From Methylorubrum rhodinum (GTDB taxonomy: Bacteria > Pseudomonadota > Alphaproteobacteria > Rhizobiales > Beijerinckiaceae): DNA of 64,000 nt. The stretch is taken from assembly GCF_014199935.1 (NCBI RefSeq), contig NZ_JACHOP010000001.1:457779-521778 (forward strand). Direction: 5' to 3'. The position numbers were made by a program, and so were the translations under genes. Positions 37,198 to 46,540 of the stretch are shown in pieces (within the stretch, counting starts at the first letter, position 1; each line of letters starts with the position of its first letter). The notes beneath the pieces were generated by a model. It searched no databases, had not been told where the DNA came from, and worked only from the letters and a program-made list of their open reading frames with translations.

Positions 37198-38310
37198 TCA
37201 ATCGTCGTCGTCCATCGGCGCGGGCGCCTGCGCCCTCGCCTCCTCCGACAGCAGCGCCTGCGCGCCGCGCACAACGATCTCGGTCTCTGCCGTGAGGTCG
37301 CCGACGACGAAGGAATCGGCCGACATCACCGTCCCCGGCGGCAGCGGGTGGCGGGCGAACCCATCCTCGCCGACCGCGCGGAAAAACCACGCCCCGCCCT
37401 GCCAATGCACCACTGCGTCCTCGGGGACGAGGATGCCCTGGGTCGCCCGGTCGCCGGTGATGAAGGCCAGCGTGCTCATGCCGGGCAGGAGGCCGCTGTC
37501 GCCGGGGACGAGGTAGAACAGGCTCACGCCCTGGATGCGCTGATCGGTGCGGGTCGCGGGCGAGACGTAGCGGAGCGCCACCCGCTCGCTCTGCGGCGGC
37601 ACCTCGGCAAACGCCGTGTCGGGCCGCCCTTTCAGGGTCTCGCCCGGCGGCAGCGTCACCTGCACGAGGAAGTCGGTGCGCTCGATCAGCCGCGTCACCG
37701 CGACCGAGCGCTCGACGATCGCCCTGCCGATCACCGGCCCCCATTCCTGCTGGGCGGTCGCCGCCAGCGTGCGGAGCTGCGATTGCGCCGCCGAGAGGGA
37801 GGCCTGATCGGTCTGGTAGGTGCCCTCCGCGGTCTCGACCTGCACCTGCGTCGCGTAGGCGCCGAGGCTGCGCGCGCGCTGGAACGCGCTCCTCGACACC
37901 TCGGCCCTGGCCTGGGCGGTCTGGAGCGCGGCCTGGGCGCTGGCATAGGCGTTGGTGAGTTCGGTGACGCGGGCGAGATCGAGGATGCTGCCATAGGCCT
38001 GGATCTCGATGCGGTGGCTGCCCGGCGCGACGTGCCGCGTCTCGACGCCGATGCGCGCCCGCTCGTCGGCGTCGAGTTTTACGACGACGCGCCCGTTCTC
38101 GATCGCCGTGCGCTGGACGGGCTTCGCGTCGGACTTGGCCTCGATAGCGGCCGACGCCGCGGGCGACCGGACGGCCGGAGGCTTCGCGAAATAATCGCCG
38201 AGGTCGGGCAGGCGGTTCAGAAGGCGTGGTTCGAGCGCGAGAATCAGCCCGCCGAACGCCAGGACGAGGGCGACGACGAGCCAAGCCTGTGAGCTGCCCC
38301 GCCCCTTCAC
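37198..38310 (-). CDS. RND efflux periplasmic adaptor (membrane fusion protein)
   Basis: The 370-residue protein has an N-terminal signal anchor (AWLVVALVLAFGGLILA), a coiled-coil hairpin (about 120-185, VTELTNAYASAQAALQTAQA), and a barrel domain with GILVPEDAVVHWQGGAWFF. It links the CzcA-like permease, encoded one base downstream, to an outer-membrane channel not present here. It begins with GTG at 38310. The C-terminus ends in four aspartates (APMDDDD), which could bind metal, but this is conjecture. Confidence 0.88.
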   Translation of the reverse strand: MKGRGSSQAWLVVALVLAFGGLILALEPRLLNRLPDLGDYFAKPPAVRSPAASAAIEAKSDAKPVQRTAIENGRVVVKLDADERARIGVETRHVAPGSHRIEIQAYGSILDLARVTELTNAYASAQAALQTAQARAEVSRSAFQRARSLGAYATQVQVETAEGTYQTDQASLSAAQSQLRTLAATAQQEWGPVIGRAIVERSVAVTRLIERTDFLVQVTLPPGETLKGRPDTAFAEVPPQSERVALRYVSPATRTDQRIQGVSLFYLVPGDSGLLPGMSTLAFITGDRATQGILVPEDAVVHWQGGAWFFRAVGEDGFARHPLPPGTVMSADSFVVGDLTAETEIVVRGAQALLSEEARAQAPAPMDDDD

Positions 38311-38454
38311 CCGTACGCCCTCCCGCCGACGGCCCGATGCCGCCGGCCTGGATTACCGTTTTATCCCGGGTATGGATACCGAAATTGCCCGCTTGCCCTC
38401 ACCGACGCGGGCCAATCCCCCCGCGCGGTAAACGTCTCGGCGGCGCGGGGCCGC

Positions 38455-39096
38455 TCAGTTCTTCTTGCGGAAGGCGTCGAGGCTGACGACCTCGGCGCTC
38501 GCTTCCTTGTCGCCTTTCTCGGCGGCCTCGGGCTTGACCTTGTCCTTATCCTTGCCGCCGTCCTCGGCCTCCTTCGCCTCGCGGGCGATGGGCAGGGCCG
38601 GAACGATCTTCGGACCGGCGGCGACGGGGGCGAGACCGGTGCCTTTCGGCTTGATCTCGGCGGGCTCGGAGGCCGCGCCGCGCGGGCCGGGCTTCGGGGC
38701 GGCGGTCGGCGTCTCGGCGGCGTCCTCGGCCTCGGCGCCCTCGTTCAGGTCGAACTTGAGGCCGAATTGCACGGAGGGGTCGAAGAAGCCCGACAGCGCG
38801 TCGTACGGGATCAGCAGCCGCTCCGGCACGCCGGAGAAGGACAGGCCGACCTCGAAGGTATGCTCCGTGACGTTCAGGTCCCAGAACTGATGCTGCAGGA
38901 CGATCGTCATCTCCTGAGGATATTTTTCGCGAAGCCGCTGCGACATGCGCACGCCCGGCGCCTCGGTGCGGAAGGAGATGTAGAAGTGGTGCTCGCCGGA
39001 AAGCCCCTCGCGGGCCGCGTCGGTCAGCACCTTGCGCACGACGCCGCGCAGGGCGTCCTGAACCAGGAGATCGTAACGGATCAGGTCTTCGGCCAT
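38455..39096 (-). CDS. sspB: SspB family ClpXP adaptor (alpha type)
   Basis: The 213-residue protein has the SspB core in its first 120 residues: LIRYDLLVQDALRGVVRKVL, HHFYISFRTEAPGV, YPQEMTIVLQHQFWDL, FSGVPERLLIPYDALSGFFD. A long charged Ala/Lys/Pro linker leads to a short C-terminal ClpX-docking type tail (VVSLDAFRKKN). SspB delivers ssrA-tagged polypeptides to ClpXP. The tmRNA gene itself lies directly upstream on the same strand. Length and tail match alphaproteobacterial SspB. Confidence 0.94.
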   Translation of the reverse strand: MAEDLIRYDLLVQDALRGVVRKVLTDAAREGLSGEHHFYISFRTEAPGVRMSQRLREKYPQEMTIVLQHQFWDLNVTEHTFEVGLSFSGVPERLLIPYDALSGFFDPSVQFGLKFDLNEGAEAEDAAETPTAAPKPGPRGAASEPAEIKPKGTGLAPVAAGPKIVPALPIAREAKEAEDGGKDKDKVKPEAAEKGDKEASAEVVSLDAFRKKN

Positions 39097-39152
39097 CGGC
39101 GCTCGCTTGTCCGGTCACGGCCGGAGGGCGGCAGCGCCGGGACGTGGAAAGT

Positions 39153-39480
39153 GAGTGGAGGTTTCTGTTGCCAGGTACCTCCGAACCCCGCCTAAACGGT
39201 GCTACCCGCTAGGACTTTAGGTCGGTTTTTGGCACCGCTTACGCGGCGACAGCCACCGGAGCAAAGTTGTCGTTGGCAACTATTGCAAAGGCCCGATAAC
39301 GGCGGAACCATGCCGAGCGAAAGTGCTCCTTTTACGCCCTCGTCGATCCTATTTCGCCCCCGCCGGAACCCAACACCGGCCATGCGGCCATCGGTCCTGG
39401 GTTCGGGTGGAGGCGCCGGGTACCGCCCCCGGGTCCGATAGGTTTATTGCGAAGAACGTTTATCGCCATAGCCGGCCTTA
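39153..39480 (-). ncRNA. ssrA: transfer-messenger RNA, circularly permuted two-piece form
   Basis: On the minus strand the acceptor piece comes first: T-arm CCGGG/CCCGG (39432-39416), then CGCCTCC (39415-39409), discriminator A and CC. After an excised loop, the coding piece starts at 39361 with GGGGGCG, which pairs with CGCCTCC over 7 bp (one G-T pair), followed by the conserved AAATAGGATCGACGAGG. The tag frame GCC AAC GAC AAC ... TAA (39277-39239) encodes ANDNFAPVAVAA, ending in the ClpX-type VAA. A hairpin GGAGGT/ACCTCC closes the 3' end near 39153. Outer limits are approximate. tmRNA rescues stalled ribosomes; sspB follows. Confidence 0.9.
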
Positions 39481-39569
39481 CGACCGGCAAGGCGAATATA
39501 GAGGGGCCGACGGCGGTTTTGAAGAGCGATCCGCGCTCAGACCCGCTCCGCGCTGGAAGCGTGGCCGAT

Positions 39570-40427
39570 ATGCCGCCCGATCCCATGGGCGCGACGGCGC
39601 ACACGCTTCCGCGTTTCCCGCCGATTCGGCCCTCGCCGGCCGCCGCCCTGGTCTGGTTCGGGCGGATGCTCGGGCTCGTCCTGGTGCCGCTCGTCGTCCT
39701 CGTCGCCGCCACGGGGCTCGCCATCGCGCTCGTCCGGCTCGTCGGCGATTGGCGCCTCGGCATCGATCCGTTCGCCCCGACCGACCTGCGCCCGCGCCTG
39801 CCGCTCGCGGAGATCGCCGGCCGCGGCGTCCTCATCGACGTCCTGCGGCAGGTTCTGATGGCGCTGTTCGTGGTGGCGCTCGCCTCCTGGGCCTGCCGCG
39901 GCGCGGAGCGGGGGGCGCTGAGACGGCGCCTCGGTCTCGCTCGCCCGGCGCTCGACCGCGCCTCGACCCTGCGGCTTTGGCTGCTGCTGCCGCTCTGGCC
40001 GTTGATCCACATCGCCTGGGTCACGGCGACCGCGGCGGCGCTCAACGTCAATTTCGGCCAGGGCGTGCGGATTTCACCGTTCCTCGCGCCCGCGATGGTC
40101 GCCCTGTGGTTCGCCTTCGTGGTCGTGCTCGCGCCCGTCGCCGAGGAGCTGCTGCTGCGCGGCGAGGTCTACGCCCGAGCGAGCGCCTTCCTCGGGCCGG
40201 CGGCGACGATCGTGGCGACCGCGCTGATCTTCTGCCTCGCCCATGTCGGGCTGGAGACGGGGCCGAAGAGCGCGAATGCGCTGGCCCGCCCGCTGACCCT
40301 GCTGCCGCTCGCCCTCACCCTCGGCTGGCTCCGCTGGCGCACCGGCCGGCTCTGGCCCTGCATGCTGCTCCACGCCTGGAGCAACCTCGCGCTCCTCGTC
40401 TATCAACTTGGTCCGACCCTGCGCTGA
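39570..40427 (+). CDS. CPBP family intramembrane glutamic endopeptidase
   Basis: The 285-residue membrane protein has about six to eight helices and the CPBP (CAAX protease) motifs: EELLLRGEVYARA (EExxxR), IFCLAHVG (catalytic-site His) and MLLHAWSNLALL. Substrates of bacterial members are mostly unknown. ATG at 39570 follows GGAAG; the frame is open to 39447 but that part overlaps the tmRNA gene and carries no conserved sequence. Confidence 0.85.
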   Translation: MPPDPMGATAHTLPRFPPIRPSPAAALVWFGRMLGLVLVPLVVLVAATGLAIALVRLVGDWRLGIDPFAPTDLRPRLPLAEIAGRGVLIDVLRQVLMALFVVALASWACRGAERGALRRRLGLARPALDRASTLRLWLLLPLWPLIHIAWVTATAAALNVNFGQGVRISPFLAPAMVALWFAFVVVLAPVAEELLLRGEVYARASAFLGPAATIVATALIFCLAHVGLETGPKSANALARPLTLLPLALTLGWLRWRTGRLWPCMLLHAWSNLALLVYQLGPTLR

Positions 40428-40544
40428 GCGCGGGCAGCCATGCCGACGCACTCATGACCTCTCCAGCGTCCACCCTTTGGTTGCGTTGACGAGGACCCGG
40501 CGAGACTGTAGAGGACCGAGAAGATCGATCGTCGAGCGCTGCCC

Positions 40545-41108
40545 ATGAATATTCGTATGACCAAGAAAGAAGTCGATCTATTCACGACTTTCTTGTCTCC
40601 GGCTCGGTCATATTTCGAATACGGGATGGGCGGCAGCACCGTGCTCGCCGCCAGGAAGGTGAAGGGTCCGCTCTACGCCGTCGAGAGCGACGAGGCCTGG
40701 ATCGCGAAGGTGGCCGAGTCGATCGGACCTTCCGAGGCCGAGCGCAAGCTGATCTACGCCGATATCGGCCCGACCAAGAAGTGGGGCGTGCCAAGCTCGG
40801 ATATCCGCAAGGATCACTACCCGAAATATTCCGGCGCCATCGTCGAGAGCGGCATCGACGATTTCGACCTCTGCCTCGTCGACGGCCGGTTCCGGGTTGC
40901 CTGCTTCCTCCAGGCGTTGCGCCACCTGCGTCCGGGCTGCATCGTCGGTATCCACGACTATCGCAGCCGCCCGAAATACCACGCCGTCGAGCAGTTCGGC
41001 CGTATCATCGCCGAGACCGAGGACCTGTCGTTCTTCGTCCACAGGACGGATCTCGACAAGGCGGCGCTGCAGACCGCCATCGAACGCTACCTCTACAACC
41101 CGGATTGA
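40545..41108 (+). CDS. SAM-dependent-methyltransferase-like protein, function unknown
   Basis: The 187-residue protein has a Rossmann-like order: [15 protein letters not shown] (motif I like), [14 protein letters not shown] (acidic end of strand 2), [20 protein letters not shown], and [16 protein letters not shown]. It lacks a clear catalytic motif. Family members often sit in glycan or capsule loci, but here neighbours are a CPBP protease and thyA. ATG at 40545 has no strong ribosome site. The fold is moderately certain, the reaction unknown. Confidence 0.75.
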   Translation: MNIRMTKKEVDLFTTFLSPARSYFEYGMGGSTVLAARKVKGPLYAVESDEAWIAKVAESIGPSEAERKLIYADIGPTKKWGVPSSDIRKDHYPKYSGAIVESGIDDFDLCLVDGRFRVACFLQALRHLRPGCIVGIHDYRSRPKYHAVEQFGRIIAETEDLSFFVHRTDLDKAALQTAIERYLYNPD

Positions 41109-41218
41109 TCGCCCCTGCGGAGGGGCCGAAACGCCTGCCGGCCCTTTGCGCCCCGCGGCGGTTCGGTCATAGAACCACCGGTCCGGCTCCACGGGGGCGC
41201 CCGGAAGCAGGCGGCCTC

Positions 41219-42013
41219 ATGCGCGCGTATCACGATCTCCTGACCCGCATCCTCGAGGACGGCACCCGCAAGGAGGACCGCACCGGCACCGGCACGCTCT
41301 CGGTGTTCGGGCATCAGATGCGCTTCGACCTCGCCGAGGGGTTCCCCCTCGTCACGACGAAGCAACTCCATCTGCGCTCGATCATCCACGAACTCTTGTG
41401 GTTCCTGAAGGGCGACACCAACGTCCGGTACCTGCGCGAGAACGGCGTCACGATCTGGGACGAGTGGGCCGACGAGGCCGGGGATCTCGGCCCCGTCTAC
41501 GGCCGGCAATGGCGCTCTTGGGAAAAGCCCGGCGGCGGCACGGTCGATCAGATCCGGTGGGTTCTCGACGAGATCGCCCGCAATCCCGATTCGCGCCGCC
41601 TCGTGGTCTCGGCCTGGAACCCGGCCGATCTCGACCGGATGGCGCTCGCCCCCTGCCACTGCCTGTTCCAGTTCTACGTCGCCGACGGACGGCTCTCCTG
41701 CCAGCTCTACCAGCGCTCGGCGGACGTGTTCCTCGGCGTGCCGTTCAACATCGCGAGCTACGCCCTGCTGACCGCGATGATGGCGCAGGTGACGGGCTAC
41801 GCGCCCGGCGACTTCGTCCACACCTTCGGCGACGCGCATCTCTACGCGAACCATCTGGAGCAGGCCCGCCTCCAGCTCTCGCGCGAGCCAAAGCCGCTGC
41901 CGAAGCTGCGGCTCGACCCGGAGGTCCGCTCTCTGTTCGACTTCACGTTCGCCGACATCGCCATCGAGGATTACGCGCCGCACCCGGCGATCAAGGCGCC
42001 GGTGGCGGTCTGA
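41219..42013 (+). CDS. thyA: thymidylate synthase ThyA
   Basis: The 264-residue protein equals E. coli ThyA in length. Nucleophile Cys146 lies in [14 protein letters not shown]; other blocks are [49 protein letters not shown] and [20 protein letters not shown]. It makes dTMP from dUMP with methylene-tetrahydrofolate, giving dihydrofolate. folA begins in the next overlapping codon (TGATG), so product recycling is co-expressed. Confidence 0.98.
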   Translation: MRAYHDLLTRILEDGTRKEDRTGTGTLSVFGHQMRFDLAEGFPLVTTKQLHLRSIIHELLWFLKGDTNVRYLRENGVTIWDEWADEAGDLGPVYGRQWRSWEKPGGGTVDQIRWVLDEIARNPDSRRLVVSAWNPADLDRMALAPCHCLFQFYVADGRLSCQLYQRSADVFLGVPFNIASYALLTAMMAQVTGYAPGDFVHTFGDAHLYANHLEQARLQLSREPKPLPKLRLDPEVRSLFDFTFADIAIEDYAPHPAIKAPVAV

Positions 42014-42510
42014 TGGCCTCCCGCATTGCCCTCATCGCCGCGGTCGCCCGCAACGGCGTCATCGGCCGCGACAACGGCCTCGTCTGGCGCCTGTCGAGCG
42101 ACCTCAAGCGCTTCAAGGCGCTGACGCTCGGCAAGCCGATCCTGATGGGCCGCCGGACCTGGGACTCGATCGGCCGGCCGCTGCCGGGCCGGCGCAGCCT
42201 CGTGCTGACCCGCGACCGCGGGCTCACGATCCCCGGCGCCGAGATCGTGCATTCCTGGGACGAGGCGGTCGCCGCCGCAGGGCCCGAGGCGCTAATGGTG
42301 GTGGGCGGCGCCGAAATCTACGCGCTCGCCCTACCGCATGCCGACCGCCTCCACCTCACCGAGGTCGAGGCGGCGCCCGAGGGCGACGTGCATTTCCCCG
42401 CCTTCGACCGCTCGGCCTTCCACGAGAGCTTGCGCGAACGCCATCCGCCGGGGGAGCGCGACGAGTTTCCCTTCCAATTCGTGGATTGGGAGCGCGGGTC
42501 CGCCCGTTGA
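42013..42510 (+). CDS. folA: dihydrofolate reductase
   Basis: The 165-residue protein has IALIAAVARNGVIGRDNGLV, WRLSSDLKRFKALTLGKPIL, MGRRTWDSIGRPLPGRRSLV and VVGGAEIYALALPHADRLHL. It reduces dihydrofolate made by ThyA. Its ATG shares one base with the thyA stop codon, indicating translational coupling. Confidence 0.96.
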   Translation: MASRIALIAAVARNGVIGRDNGLVWRLSSDLKRFKALTLGKPILMGRRTWDSIGRPLPGRRSLVLTRDRGLTIPGAEIVHSWDEAVAAAGPEALMVVGGAEIYALALPHADRLHLTEVEAAPEGDVHFPAFDRSAFHESLRERHPPGERDEFPFQFVDWERGSAR

Positions 42511-42729
42511 TCGAACCGGGGCGCATTGGCCGCAGGGCCCCGGCGGGGGCTGAGCCGGTGGTTGCGGTTGCCATTGACGGGCGGCGCGCCCACCTGCCAG
42601 CCTTGACAGGACCGCTCGCGGCCACTCAGGTGCGCGGCGTCCGTAGGCTGCCGCAAACGCGTTCTCGCGGCTTGAGAAATTCGTCGCGCCTCATGCGGGG
42701 CGCAGCCTGAGCAGGAGTTCACGTCGAGA

Positions 42730-43878
42730 ATGCCTTGGAGCAATCAGAGCGGCGGCGGTGGCGGCCCCTGGGGCCGGCCCGGCGGCGGCGGTAACGGCGG
42801 CGGTCCCTGGGGTGGCGGGGGCGGCGGCAAGACGCCCCCCGATCTCGAGGATCTGCTCCGGCGCGGACAGGACCGCCTGCGCGGCGTGATGCCCGGCGGC
42901 GGCTTCGGCGGCGGCAAGGGCCTCCTGATCGCGGCGGGCCTCGTGATCGGCGCGTGGCTCCTCACCGGCTTCTACATCGTGAAGCCCAACGAGGTCGGCA
43001 TCAACACCATCTTCGGGCGCTACACCGGCACGACCGGCGAGGGCCTACGCTACAACTTCCCCTACCCGATCGGCACCGTGCAGAAGCCGAATGTCGGCGT
43101 CGTGAACTCGATCCCGATCGGCTACGTCGCCGGCGGCACCGCCCGCACCCGCGACGTACCGGAGGAGAGCCTTATGCTCACCGGCGACGAGAACATCGTC
43201 GATCTCGACTTCGAGGTGCAGTGGCGCGTCAACCCGCTCAAGGCCGAGGATTACGTCTTCAACCTCGCCAACCCCGACGGCACCATCAAGGCCATCGCCG
43301 AGAGCGCCATGCGCGAGGTGATCGGCCGGCGCAACATCCAGCCGATCCTGACGAACGAGCAGTCGAGCATCGCCCAGGAGGTCAAGGAGATCCTCCAGGC
43401 CGCGCTCGACGAGTACGGCGCGGGCGTGCGCATCGAGGTGGTGCAGCTCACCAGCGTCAACCCGCCCCCGGAGGTGCGGCCGGCCTTCATCGACGTGAAC
43501 GCCGCCCAGCAATACGCCCAGCAGGTGCGCAACGAGGCCGAGACCTACGCCAGCCGCGAGGTGCCCCAGGCCCGAGGCAAGGCGAGCCAGGTGGTTCAGG
43601 GCGCGGAAGCCTTCCGCACCCAGGCGACCGCCGACGCGACCGGTCAGGCCGCCCGCTTCAGCCAAGTCTACGACTCGTACAAGGTCGCGCCTGCGGTGAT
43701 CCGCGAGCGCATCTTCCTGGAGACGATGGAGAAGGTGTTCGGCTCCGTGAACAAGGTGATCATCGATCAGAACGGCTCGGGCATCTCCGGCGCGGGTGCC
43801 GCGGCCGGCGTGCTGCCCGTGCTGCCGCTGACCGACACCCTGCGGGCCCCTGCCGCGAGCGGAGCGACGAGCCGATGA
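42730..43878 (+). CDS. hflK: FtsH protease modulator HflK
   Basis: The 382-residue protein has a Gly/Pro/Trp-rich N-terminal cytoplasmic stretch (1-60), one membrane helix (LLIAAGLVIGAWLLTGFYIV) and an SPFH/band-7 domain (KPNEVGINTIFGRYTG, VDLDFEVQWRVNPLKAEDYV, AAQQYAQQVRNEAETYASRE). With HflC it forms a membrane cage around FtsH and limits its proteolysis. The stop overlaps the hflC start by 4 nt (ATGA). The 219-bp upstream gap holds no gene. Confidence 0.95.
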   Translation: MPWSNQSGGGGGPWGRPGGGGNGGGPWGGGGGGKTPPDLEDLLRRGQDRLRGVMPGGGFGGGKGLLIAAGLVIGAWLLTGFYIVKPNEVGINTIFGRYTGTTGEGLRYNFPYPIGTVQKPNVGVVNSIPIGYVAGGTARTRDVPEESLMLTGDENIVDLDFEVQWRVNPLKAEDYVFNLANPDGTIKAIAESAMREVIGRRNIQPILTNEQSSIAQEVKEILQAALDEYGAGVRIEVVQLTSVNPPPEVRPAFIDVNAAQQYAQQVRNEAETYASREVPQARGKASQVVQGAEAFRTQATADATGQAARFSQVYDSYKVAPAVIRERIFLETMEKVFGSVNKVIIDQNGSGISGAGAAAGVLPVLPLTDTLRAPAASGATSR

Positions 43879-44861
43879 ACAATCCCGCCCTCCGCACGGG
43901 CCTTCTGGTGATCGCGGCCGCGATCGCCGTGGGCCTCTACGCCTCGGTCTTCACCGTCGGGCAGATGCAGCAGGCGCTGGTTCTCCAGCTCGGCCGCGTC
44001 CGCGACGTGCTGAACCCGGTCGGCCAGAACAAGCCGGGCCTCTACTTCAAGGTGCCGTTCGTCGACAGCGTCGTGCTGTTCGACAAGCGCGTGCTCGACC
44101 TCGACCTGCCGGTGCAGCCGCTGCTCACCGCCGATCGGCAGAACCTCGAGGTCGATGCCTTCGCCCGCTACCGCATCGTCGATCCGCTGAAGTTCTACCA
44201 GTCGGTCGGCACCATCGCGCAGGCGAACCAACGTCTGGCGAGCTTCACCAACTCGGCGCTGCGCAACGTGCTCGCCCGTTCCAGCCGCGACGCGCTGGTG
44301 CGGACCGACCGCGCCAAGCTGATGAACGACATCCAGGAGAGCGTGAACCGCGAGGCCAAGGGGCTCGGCGTCGAGATCGTCGACCTGCGCATGACCCGCG
44401 TCGATCTCCCCGCCAAGAACAGTCAGGCGGTCTACGACCGCATGACCTCGGAGCGGAAGAAGGAGGCGACCGACATTCGCGCCAACGGCGATCAGGCCGC
44501 GACCCTCATCCGCGCCAAGGCCGACCGCGACGTGACCGTGATCCTGGCCGAGGCCAACCAGAAGGCCGAGGAGCTGCGCGGCGCGGGCGAGGCCGACAAG
44601 AACCGCATCCTCGCCGAGGCCTTCGGCAAGGACGCCGACTTCTTCGCCTTCTACCGCTCGATGCAGGCCTACGAGCACGCGCTCAAGGGCCAGGACACCA
44701 AGCTGGTGATGAGCCCGAACTCGGACTTCTTCCGCTACTTCTCCGATCCGCAGGGCCGCAAGCCCGCGGCGGCCAAGGGAGATGCAGCGAAGGGGGATGC
44801 GGCGAAGGGCGACGCGGCCAGGGACGAGACGGCCCCCGGCACGACCGGGACGGTCCGCTAA
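43875..44861 (+). CDS. hflC: FtsH protease modulator HflC
   Basis: The 328-residue protein has an N-terminal membrane helix (TGLLVIAAAIAVGLYASVF), band-7 domain blocks (QALVLQLGRVRDVLNPV, KRVLDLDLPVQPLLTADRQN, VDAFARYRIVDPLKFYQ) and the QDTKLVMSPNSDFFRYF end typical of HflC. A low-complexity C-terminus repeats AAKGD three times. It pairs with HflK. A DegP protease gene lies 95 bp downstream, grouping membrane protein quality control. Confidence 0.95.
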   Translation: MNNPALRTGLLVIAAAIAVGLYASVFTVGQMQQALVLQLGRVRDVLNPVGQNKPGLYFKVPFVDSVVLFDKRVLDLDLPVQPLLTADRQNLEVDAFARYRIVDPLKFYQSVGTIAQANQRLASFTNSALRNVLARSSRDALVRTDRAKLMNDIQESVNREAKGLGVEIVDLRMTRVDLPAKNSQAVYDRMTSERKKEATDIRANGDQAATLIRAKADRDVTVILAEANQKAEELRGAGEADKNRILAEAFGKDADFFAFYRSMQAYEHALKGQDTKLVMSPNSDFFRYFSDPQGRKPAAAKGDAAKGDAAKGDAARDETAPGTTGTVR

Positions 44862-44956
44862 AGGCCGGACATGCGGCATCGGCGGCTGGCGCCCTTGATC
44901 GGGGTGCCGGCCGCCGAATTTATAGGCGGGCCCGAAACGGGGCCGCTTCAGAGACC

Positions 44957-46516
44957 ATGAGGAAACCGCCCATGATGCCCGCTGCGAGATTCGCCGCGAA
45001 TGCCGACCGGGCCCGTCGGCCCTCGCTCGCCCGGCGCGCCGGCTCGGCGCTCGCCGCCGCGGTTTTGGGCGTGACGGTCGCCGCCACGTCGATCCCCGCC
45101 TTCGCCAAGGGCCCCGAGTCGCTCGCCGACCTCGCCGAGAAGGTGACGGATGCGGTGGTCAACATCTCGGCCTCCACCACGGTGGAAGCCAAGAGCAGCG
45201 GCCGCAGCCTGCCGCAGCTCCCTCAGGGCACCCCGTTCGAGGATCTGTTCGAAGAGTTCTTCAAGCGCCGCGGCCAGGGCCAGGGTACGCCCCGCAGCGA
45301 GGAGGACAGCCCGCGCTCGCCCTCGCGCAAGTCGAATTCGCTCGGCTCCGGCTTCATCATCGACGCGTCCGGCATCGTGGTGACGAACAACCACGTCATC
45401 GGCGACGCCAACGACATCCAGGTGATCCTCAGCGACGGCGTGAAGCTGAAGGCCGAGATCGTCGGCAAGGACCCGAAGCTCGATCTCGCCGTGCTCCGTG
45501 TGAAGCCCACGACCGAGCGCCCGCTCAAGGCCGTGCCGTTCGGCGATTCCGACAAGATGCGCCCGGGCGACTGGGTGATGGCGATCGGCAACCCGTTCGG
45601 GCTCGGCGGCTCGGTCTCCGCCGGCATCGTCTCGGCGCGCGGCCGCAACATCGAGTCCGGTCCCTACGACAACTACATCCAGACCGATGCGGCCATCAAC
45701 AAGGGCAATTCGGGCGGCCCGCTGTTCAACATGGACGGTGAGGTGATCGGCATCAACACCGCGATCCTGTCGCCGTCCGGCGGCTCGGTCGGCATCGGCT
45801 TCGCCGTCCCGTCGGGCACCGCGAGCCCGGTCGTCGAGCAGTTGCGCCAGTTCGGCGAGGTGCGCCGCGGCTGGCTCGGCGTCCGCATCCAGAACGTGGA
45901 CGACGCCACCGCCGAGGCGCTCGGCCTCAAGGGCGGCGCCAAGGGCGCGCTGGTGGCCGGCATCGACGAGAAGGGTCCGGCCAAGACCGCGGGGCTCGAG
46001 GTCGGCGACGTGATCGTCAAGTTCAACGGCGTGCCGGTGAAGTCGTCGAGCGAGCTGCCCCGCATCGTCGCCGCGACGCCGGTCGGCAAGCAGGTGGACG
46101 TGCAGGTGGTGCGCAAGGGCGAGGAGCAGACCAAGTCGGTGCTGCTCGGGCGCCTGGAGGACGGCGAGAAGACCCAGGTCGCCAACGCCAAGCAGCCGGA
46201 GGCGGAACCGGTCAACCGCCAGATCCTCGGCCTCAACCTCACCGGCCTCTCCGACGAGGCCCGCAAGCGCTACAACATCAAGGAGACGGTGAAGAGCGGC
46301 GTCGTCGTCACCAAGGTCGATCCGAACTCGACCGCCGCCGACAAGCGCATCCAGGCGGGCGAGGTCATCGTCGAGGTCGGCCAGGAGGCGGTCTCGACGC
46401 CCGCCGACGTCACCAAGCGCGTCGAGGCCCTGAAGAAGGAGGGCCGCAAGTCGGTGCTGCTGCTGGTCGCCAGCCTCAGCGGCGACGTGCGCTTCGTCGC
46501 GATCGGGCTCGACTAA
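44957..46516 (+). CDS. Do/DegP-family periplasmic serine endopeptidase
   Basis: The 519-residue protein has a twin-Arg-like or Sec signal (RRAGSALAAAVLGVTVAATS, ending AFA), a trypsin-like domain with His146 (VVTNNHVIGD), Asp176 (KLDLAVLRV) and Ser252 (NKGNSGGPLF), then two PDZ domains (WLGVRIQNVDD near 312 and SGVVVTKVDPNS near 445). It degrades misfolded envelope proteins. The Q-linker with Ser/Pro/Arg in front of the protease domain is longer than in E. coli DegP. Start at 44957 follows GAGA. Confidence 0.94.
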   Translation: MRKPPMMPAARFAANADRARRPSLARRAGSALAAAVLGVTVAATSIPAFAKGPESLADLAEKVTDAVVNISASTTVEAKSSGRSLPQLPQGTPFEDLFEEFFKRRGQGQGTPRSEEDSPRSPSRKSNSLGSGFIIDASGIVVTNNHVIGDANDIQVILSDGVKLKAEIVGKDPKLDLAVLRVKPTTERPLKAVPFGDSDKMRPGDWVMAIGNPFGLGGSVSAGIVSARGRNIESGPYDNYIQTDAAINKGNSGGPLFNMDGEVIGINTAILSPSGGSVGIGFAVPSGTASPVVEQLRQFGEVRRGWLGVRIQNVDDATAEALGLKGGAKGALVAGIDEKGPAKTAGLEVGDVIVKFNGVPVKSSSELPRIVAATPVGKQVDVQVVRKGEEQTKSVLLGRLEDGEKTQVANAKQPEAEPVNRQILGLNLTGLSDEARKRYNIKETVKSGVVVTKVDPNSTAADKRIQAGEVIVEVGQEAVSTPADVTKRVEALKKEGRKSVLLLVASLSGDVRFVAIGLD

Positions 46517-46540
46517 CGGCAACCGGGCGGCGGCGCGGCT

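Noticed and set aside
39323..40489. 388-residue plus frame spanning the tmRNA and the CPBP protease
   Set aside because: It is out of frame with the CPBP motifs and crosses the tmRNA gene.
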